From Pseudomonadota bacterium (GTDB lineage Bacteria; Pseudomonadota; Alphaproteobacteria; Caulobacterales; Aquidulcibacteraceae): DNA of 13,062 nucleotides. A program made the position numbers and the translations under genes. The notes under the pieces are model-generated. The model worked only from the letters and a program-made list of their open reading frames with translations. It was not told the DNA's origin and did no database searches. This document shows, in pieces, positions 9,564-13,062 of this stretch. Each line of letters begins with the position of its first letter. The stretch's first letter is position 1. The DNA lies in contig JAEWNX010000139.1 of the NCBI GenBank assembly GCA_023461135.1, positions 1 through 13,062 on the forward strand, in the 5' to 3' direction.

Positions 9564-10885
9564 CACGCAACGCTCTGCAGCGCTGTGCGCACTGTATCGA
9601 CGATCTGATCGATCTGGCTCTTTTCCACGATCAGCGGCGGGGAGAAGGCGAGGACGTCGCCGGTGAAGCGGATGAACACGCCCGCGTCGAAGCATTTGCG
9701 GAAAATCTCGCCGGCGCGGCTTGCGTCGGCGCGGGGCGCGAGCTCGACGCCGCCGATAAGCCCGAGATTGCGGATGTCGACAACGTGCGGTGCGTCGCGC
9801 AGCGAATGGAGCGCGTTCTCCCAATAGGGCGCGAGTTCGGCGGCGCGTTCGAACAGGCCTTCTTCGCGGAGCGTGTCTAGCGTGGCGAGGCCGGCGGCGC
9901 AGGCGAGGGGATGGCCGCTTGTCGTGTAGCCGTGGAAGAGTTCGATCGGCATCTGCGCATTGCTGGTGATCGTGTCGTAGATTTCGCGCGACGCCGCGAC
10001 GGCGCCCATTGGCACGGCCGCATTGGTGATCGCCTTCGCCATGGTCAGGATGTCGGGCTTGACGCCGAAATAGTGTGACGCGAACGGCGCGCCGAGGCGG
10101 CCGAAGCCGGTGATTACTTCATCGAAGATCAGGAGAATGTCGTGCTTCGTGCACAATTCGCGCAGGCGCTGGAGATAGCCTTGCGGCGGGATAATCACGC
10201 CGGCGGAGCCTGCAACAGGCTCGACGATGACAGCGGCGATCGTGCTCGCATCGTGCAATTGCACCAGGCGCTCAAGCGCATCGGCGAACTCGACGCCATG
10301 TTGCGGCTGGCCGCGCGAGAAGGCGTTGCGGGCAATGTCGAGCGTGTGCGGCAGATGATCGACGCCGGCGACCATCGGCCCGTAGGTCCGGCGGTTGCGC
10401 ACGATGCCGCCCACGCTGATGCCGCCGAAATTGGTGCCATGATAGCTGCGCTCGCGCCCGATCAGTCGATACTTCCCGGCCTTGCCGCGCGCCTGCTGGT
10501 AGGCGAGCGCGATTTTGAGCGCGGTGTCGGCGGATTCTGAGCCGCTATTGGTGAAGAAGATGCGGTCGAGCCCGTCCGGCAGGATTTGGCCGAGACGATT
10601 GGCGAACTCGAACGCCAGCGGATGACCAAGATTGAATGTGGTCGCATAGTCGAGTTCGGCGGCGGCGCGCTGAATCGCTTCGACGACGCGCCTGGGGCCG
10701 TGGCCCGCAGCGCAGCACCAGAGACCCGATGTCCCGTCGAGGACGGCGCGGCCGTCCGGCGTGTAATAGAACATGCCTTCGGCGCGCACGACCATGCGCG
10801 GATCGGCCTTGAACGCCCGGTTCGGCGTAAACGGCATCCAGAAGGCGTCGAGCGAGTTGGGGCGCGGCGTGTCGGGCATGTCCAA
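9563..10885 (-). CDS. class III omega-amino acid:pyruvate aminotransferase (beta-alanine:pyruvate type), 440 aa
   Basis: This PLP enzyme moves an amino group from an omega-amino acid, typically beta-alanine, to pyruvate, giving malonate semialdehyde and L-alanine. The N terminus (FWMPFTPNRAFKADPRM, 15-31) and GLWCCAAGHG (54-63) match what I remember of the Pseudomonas omega-amino acid aminotransferase more closely than putrescine-type SpuC. Cofactor contacts visible are SGSES (114-118), Y148-H-G, D255-E-V, and the Schiff-base lysine K284 in TMAKAITN. The length is normal for the family. TTG 10885 has AGAGG seven bases upstream; ATG 10879 is two codons later but spaced thirteen bases from it, so either may be used. 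The gene heads the - strand group and is divergent from the PuuC-like dehydrogenase, which could supply its substrate. Activity on other omega-amines is possible. Confidence 0.9.
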   Translation of the reverse strand: MDMPDTPRPNSLDAFWMPFTPNRAFKADPRMVVRAEGMFYYTPDGRAVLDGTSGLWCCAAGHGPRRVVEAIQRAAAELDYATTFNLGHPLAFEFANRLGQILPDGLDRIFFTNSGSESADTALKIALAYQQARGKAGKYRLIGRERSYHGTNFGGISVGGIVRNRRTYGPMVAGVDHLPHTLDIARNAFSRGQPQHGVEFADALERLVQLHDASTIAAVIVEPVAGSAGVIIPPQGYLQRLRELCTKHDILLIFDEVITGFGRLGAPFASHYFGVKPDILTMAKAITNAAVPMGAVAASREIYDTITSNAQMPIELFHGYTTSGHPLACAAGLATLDTLREEGLFERAAELAPYWENALHSLRDAPHVVDIRNLGLIGGVELAPRADASRAGEIFRKCFDAGVFIRFTGDVLAFSPPLIVEKSQIDQIVDTVRTALQSVA

Positions 10886-10892
10886 TTGTCCG

Positions 10893-10897
10893 CCTCT
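10893..10897 (-). promoter_or_regulatory. ribosome binding site of the aminotransferase gene
   Basis: The - strand reads AGAGG here, seven bases before TTG 10885 and thirteen before ATG 10879. The spacing favours the TTG; general codon preference favours the ATG. Confidence 0.45.
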
Positions 10898-10937
10898 GCG
10901 ATTGCTGGCGCAACTGTTCTTGAGCTAAACGACGCCA

Positions 10938-12425
10938 ATGACACTTCAGAAAAATCTCGACCGCGCCGCCACCGTGGAGTTTCCCACGCAAGCCGTGATC
11001 GACGGCAAACTTGTGGGCGCTCAGTCGGAGAGCACGTTCGCCAATATCGGGCCACGCGACGGCAAGGTGCTGGTACAGGTCGCCGAGGGCGACGCCCGCG
11101 ATATCGATCTCGCCGTGAAAGCGGCGCGGGTCTCGTTCGAGGATGGGCGTTGGCGGCTGAAAACGCCGCGCGAGAAGAAGAAGATCATGTTCCGGCTCGC
11201 CGAGCTGATGGAGCGCGATCTCGAAGAACTTGCGTTCCTCGAGACGCTCGATATGGGCAAGCCCATCCGCGACACGCTCTCCATCGACATCCCGACTGCG
11301 ATCAATTCGATCCGCTGGTACGCGGAGGCGCTGGACAAAGTGTACGGTGAAGTCGCCGTGACGCCGGCGGAGCGCCTGTCGTTCGTGGTGCGCGAGCCGC
11401 TAGGCGTCGTCGCTGCGATCGTGCCGTGGAACTTCCCGCTGCACATGGCGTGCTGGAAAGTGGCGCCGGCGCTGGCGATGGGCAATTCGATCGTGCTGAA
11501 ACCGGCCGAGCAATCGCCTTCGACCGCGCTGAAGCTTGGCGAACTTGCGCTCGAAGCCGGCGTGCCGCCGGGCGTGCTGAACGTCGTGCCGGGTTTTGGC
11601 GATGACGCGGGCCAGGCGCTGGCGCGGCACATGGATGTCGACCTTGTCGCCTTTACGGGGTCCGGTGAAGTCGGGCGCAAGTTGATGATCTATGCGGGGG
11701 AGAGCAACCTGAAGCGCGTCGCGCTCGAACTCGGCGGCAAGAGCCCGCAAATCGTGTTCGCCGACGCGGAAAATCTCGACGCGGCGGCGGACGCTGCAGC
11801 GTGGGGCATCTTCTTCAACCAGGGCGAAATCTGCAACGCCGCCTCGCGCTTGCTGGTCGAAGAGAAGATCAAAGACGCCTTCGTCGAGAAGGTGATTGCA
11901 CGCTCGAAGCACTACATGCCGGGCGATCCGCTCGATCCGGGGAGCGTCGCGGGCGCCATCGTCAGCGAAGCGCAGATGAGGCGCGTGCTCGGCTATTGCG
12001 AAACGGCGAAAAAGGAGGGCGCTAAGCTTGCCGTGGGCGGTGGACGCGTGCGCGAGGAGACGGGCGGGTACTACATCGCGCCAACGGTCTTCGATCGCGT
12101 GGAAAACACGCATACGCTGGCGCGTGAGGAAGTGTTCGGACCGGTGCTGGGCGTGATTGGCTTCAAGACGGAAGAGGAGGCGGTGCGCATCGCCAACGAC
12201 ACCGTGTACGGCCTGGCGTCCGGCCTGTGGACCGGAAATGTCAGCCGCGCGCACCGTGTGGCGCGCGCGTTGCGTGCGGGCCTGGTATGGGTGAACGGCT
12301 GGGATGCGTGCGACATCACAATGCCGTTCGGCGGCATGAAGCAATCCGGCTTCGGGCGAGACCGCTCGCTGCATGCTCTCGAGAAGTACACCGAGCTCAA
12401 GGCCATTTCGATTACGTACGGCTAG
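10938..12425 (+). CDS. PuuC-like NAD(P)-dependent aldehyde dehydrogenase (495 aa)
   Basis: The protein has the full aldehyde dehydrogenase layout: the PWN165FP oxyanion site, the cofactor loop FTGSGEVG, the general base E264 in LELGGKSP, and the catalytic thiol C299 in FNQGEIC. EEVFGPV and FGGMKQSGFGRD lie near the C terminus. Segments such as IRWYAEALDKVYGEVA and SLHALEKYTELKAI closely resemble E. coli PuuC, which oxidises gamma-glutamyl-aminobutyraldehyde and accepts other omega-aminoaldehydes. Preference for 3-aminopropanal or 4-aminobutanal is inferred, supported by the divergent omega-amino acid aminotransferase 52 bases away. The gamma-glutamyl partners PuuA, PuuB and PuuD are not in the window, so a non-glutamylated substrate is more likely here. 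The ATG at 10938 has no strong ribosome site. The stop lies in a CTAG shared with the stop of the convergent GNAT gene. Confidence 0.92.
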   Translation: MTLQKNLDRAATVEFPTQAVIDGKLVGAQSESTFANIGPRDGKVLVQVAEGDARDIDLAVKAARVSFEDGRWRLKTPREKKKIMFRLAELMERDLEELAFLETLDMGKPIRDTLSIDIPTAINSIRWYAEALDKVYGEVAVTPAERLSFVVREPLGVVAAIVPWNFPLHMACWKVAPALAMGNSIVLKPAEQSPSTALKLGELALEAGVPPGVLNVVPGFGDDAGQALARHMDVDLVAFTGSGEVGRKLMIYAGESNLKRVALELGGKSPQIVFADAENLDAAADAAAWGIFFNQGEICNAASRLLVEEKIKDAFVEKVIARSKHYMPGDPLDPGSVAGAIVSEAQMRRVLGYCETAKKEGAKLAVGGGRVREETGGYYIAPTVFDRVENTHTLAREEVFGPVLGVIGFKTEEEAVRIANDTVYGLASGLWTGNVSRAHRVARALRAGLVWVNGWDACDITMPFGGMKQSGFGRDRSLHALEKYTELKAISITYG

Positions 12426-12916
12426 AGTCGTTTGGCGAACACCGACGACACCGGCTCATAGCCGTGTCGCTCGAAGAAGCGATGAGCGCCTGCGTTGCGC
12501 AGGCCGCTTTCGAGAAACACCCACTTCATGCCGCGCCCCTTGGCCTCGGCTTCGATAAAATGCACGAGCGCTTCGCCCGCGCCGGCGCCGCGCGCGGCGG
12601 GCTCGACGGCGATGTCCTCCAGGATGGCGTGCGGCGCTTCAAGCGCGCCCGTTTCCCAGAGCACAATGGCCGCGCCGACCAGGCGCCCGCCGTCGCGCAT
12701 GATGGCGACGCTGCGGTTCGGGCCGAGCTGACGCATATCTTCGCCGAAGCGGCGCGCGAGATCAGGCGCCCAGGTCTTGCCGTCCGGGCTGAGCGCGGTC
12801 TGAATCTCACCGTGCGATATGTAGGCGGCGTCCTGCGCGATGACGCGCGCCATGAACTGGCCGACCGCGTGCCGTTCGGCGTCATCGGCGGTCCAGGCGA
12901 TGACGCGGTTCGTCAT
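12422..12916 (-). CDS. GNAT family N-acetyltransferase (164 aa)
   Basis: Motif A is complete: strand AILEDIAVEPAA (97-108), then R109-G110-A111-G112-A113-G114 at the acetyl-CoA pyrophosphate site. Motif B follows, with WVFLESGLRNAGAHRFFERHGYE (132-154). The N-terminal 90 residues would form the acceptor side; the substrate is unknown. I chose ATG 12914-12916, which overlaps the stop of the upstream partial gene as ATGA, because the frame further upstream lies inside that gene and is not family-like. The stop is TAG at 12422-12424 (complement), which overlaps the dehydrogenase stop within one CTAG. The ATGA coupling suggests this enzyme is made together with the protein encoded to its right. 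Confidence 0.86.
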   Translation of the reverse strand: MTNRVIAWTADDAERHAVGQFMARVIAQDAAYISHGEIQTALSPDGKTWAPDLARRFGEDMRQLGPNRSVAIMRDGGRLVGAAIVLWETGALEAPHAILEDIAVEPAARGAGAGEALVHFIEAEAKGRGMKWVFLESGLRNAGAHRFFERHGYEPVSSVFAKRL

Positions 12917-13062
12917 GCTGGCGCGAAGCGGAAGCGCTTGGCTTCGTCTTCCAGATCGTCGAGCCAGCGGCGGATGACGGGGCACGATGTGATGTCGGCC
13001 ACGTGTTTGAAGAAGCGCCGTTTGCGGATGGCGTCGTCCTCCGTCGCATCGTAGTCGGCAAC
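12913..13062 (-). CDS. C-terminal part of an unidentified gene running off the right edge
   Basis: On the - strand an open frame enters from the right edge and encodes 49 residues ending in TGA at 12913-12915. It begins VADYDATEDDAIRKRRFF and ends AKRFRFAPA. It looks like real protein: a charged helical stretch with RRWLDDLEDEAKRF near the end, one cysteine, and no low-complexity run. The stop overlaps the start codon of the GNAT gene by four bases (ATGA), as in an operon. The family cannot be identified from this fragment. Confidence 0.6.
   Translation of the reverse strand, partial: VADYDATEDDAIRKRRFFKHVADITSCPVIRRWLDDLEDEAKRFRFAPA

Noticed and set aside
11400..12374. A 324-codon open frame on the - strand, antisense to the aldehyde dehydrogenase gene.
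   Set aside because: It has the same Arg/His-rich composition and no ribosome site or domain; the + strand gene is certain.

Overview
This is a gene-dense, GC-rich window of bacterial chromosome. The gyrase B subunit, CYP153-type P450, ExoD and KTSC proteins, together with beta-alanine:pyruvate aminotransferase and PuuC-like dehydrogenase types, suggest an alphaproteobacterium, perhaps near Caulobacterales/Hyphomonadaceae. That placement is inferred from gene content and composition only; no rRNA or tRNA gene was seen. No mobile element, CRISPR array, prophage or clear foreign island is visible, and no gap between genes exceeds 300 bases.

Layout, left to right. The first 40 bases hold what may be the last codons of a + strand gene. 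A tiny lipoprotein (- strand, 53-244) stands back to back with a GNAT acetyltransferase (+, 361-888). Next come a CYP153-family P450 (+, 960-2231), a GC-rich hairpin, an ExoD-family membrane protein (+, 2273-2830) and gyrB (+, 2924-5380) with a recognisable promoter. A KTSC-domain protein (-, 5377-5583) converges on gyrB with overlapping stop codons. It is divergent from a UvrD/Rep-type helicase (+, 5661-7679), and the shared spacer carries a GTTC/GAAC dyad that resembles an alphaproteobacterial LexA site.

From 10885 down to 7700 four - strand genes may form one operon: an omega-amino acid:pyruvate aminotransferase, a GNAT acetyltransferase overlapping it by one base, a DUF1295 membrane protein and an unrecognised 148-residue protein. 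Divergent from the aminotransferase, with 52 bases between, is a PuuC-like aldehyde dehydrogenase (+, 10938-12425). Its stop overlaps that of a third GNAT acetyltransferase (-, 12422-12916). That gene in turn overlaps by ATGA the end of a partial gene running off the right edge.

How the genes work together: the dehydrogenase and aminotransferase are the clearest functional pair. Together they could turn an omega-aminoaldehyde from polyamine breakdown, such as 3-aminopropanal, into beta-alanine and then malonate semialdehyde. The P450 suggests terminal oxidation of alkanes or fatty acids, but its electron-transfer partners are not in the window. gyrB and the helicase are DNA topology and maintenance genes. 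I see no convincing new multi-gene system. The points most worth following are the dyad before the helicase, the two convergent pairs with overlapping stop codons, the lone CYP153 gene beside gyrB, and the unrecognised aromatic-rich protein.
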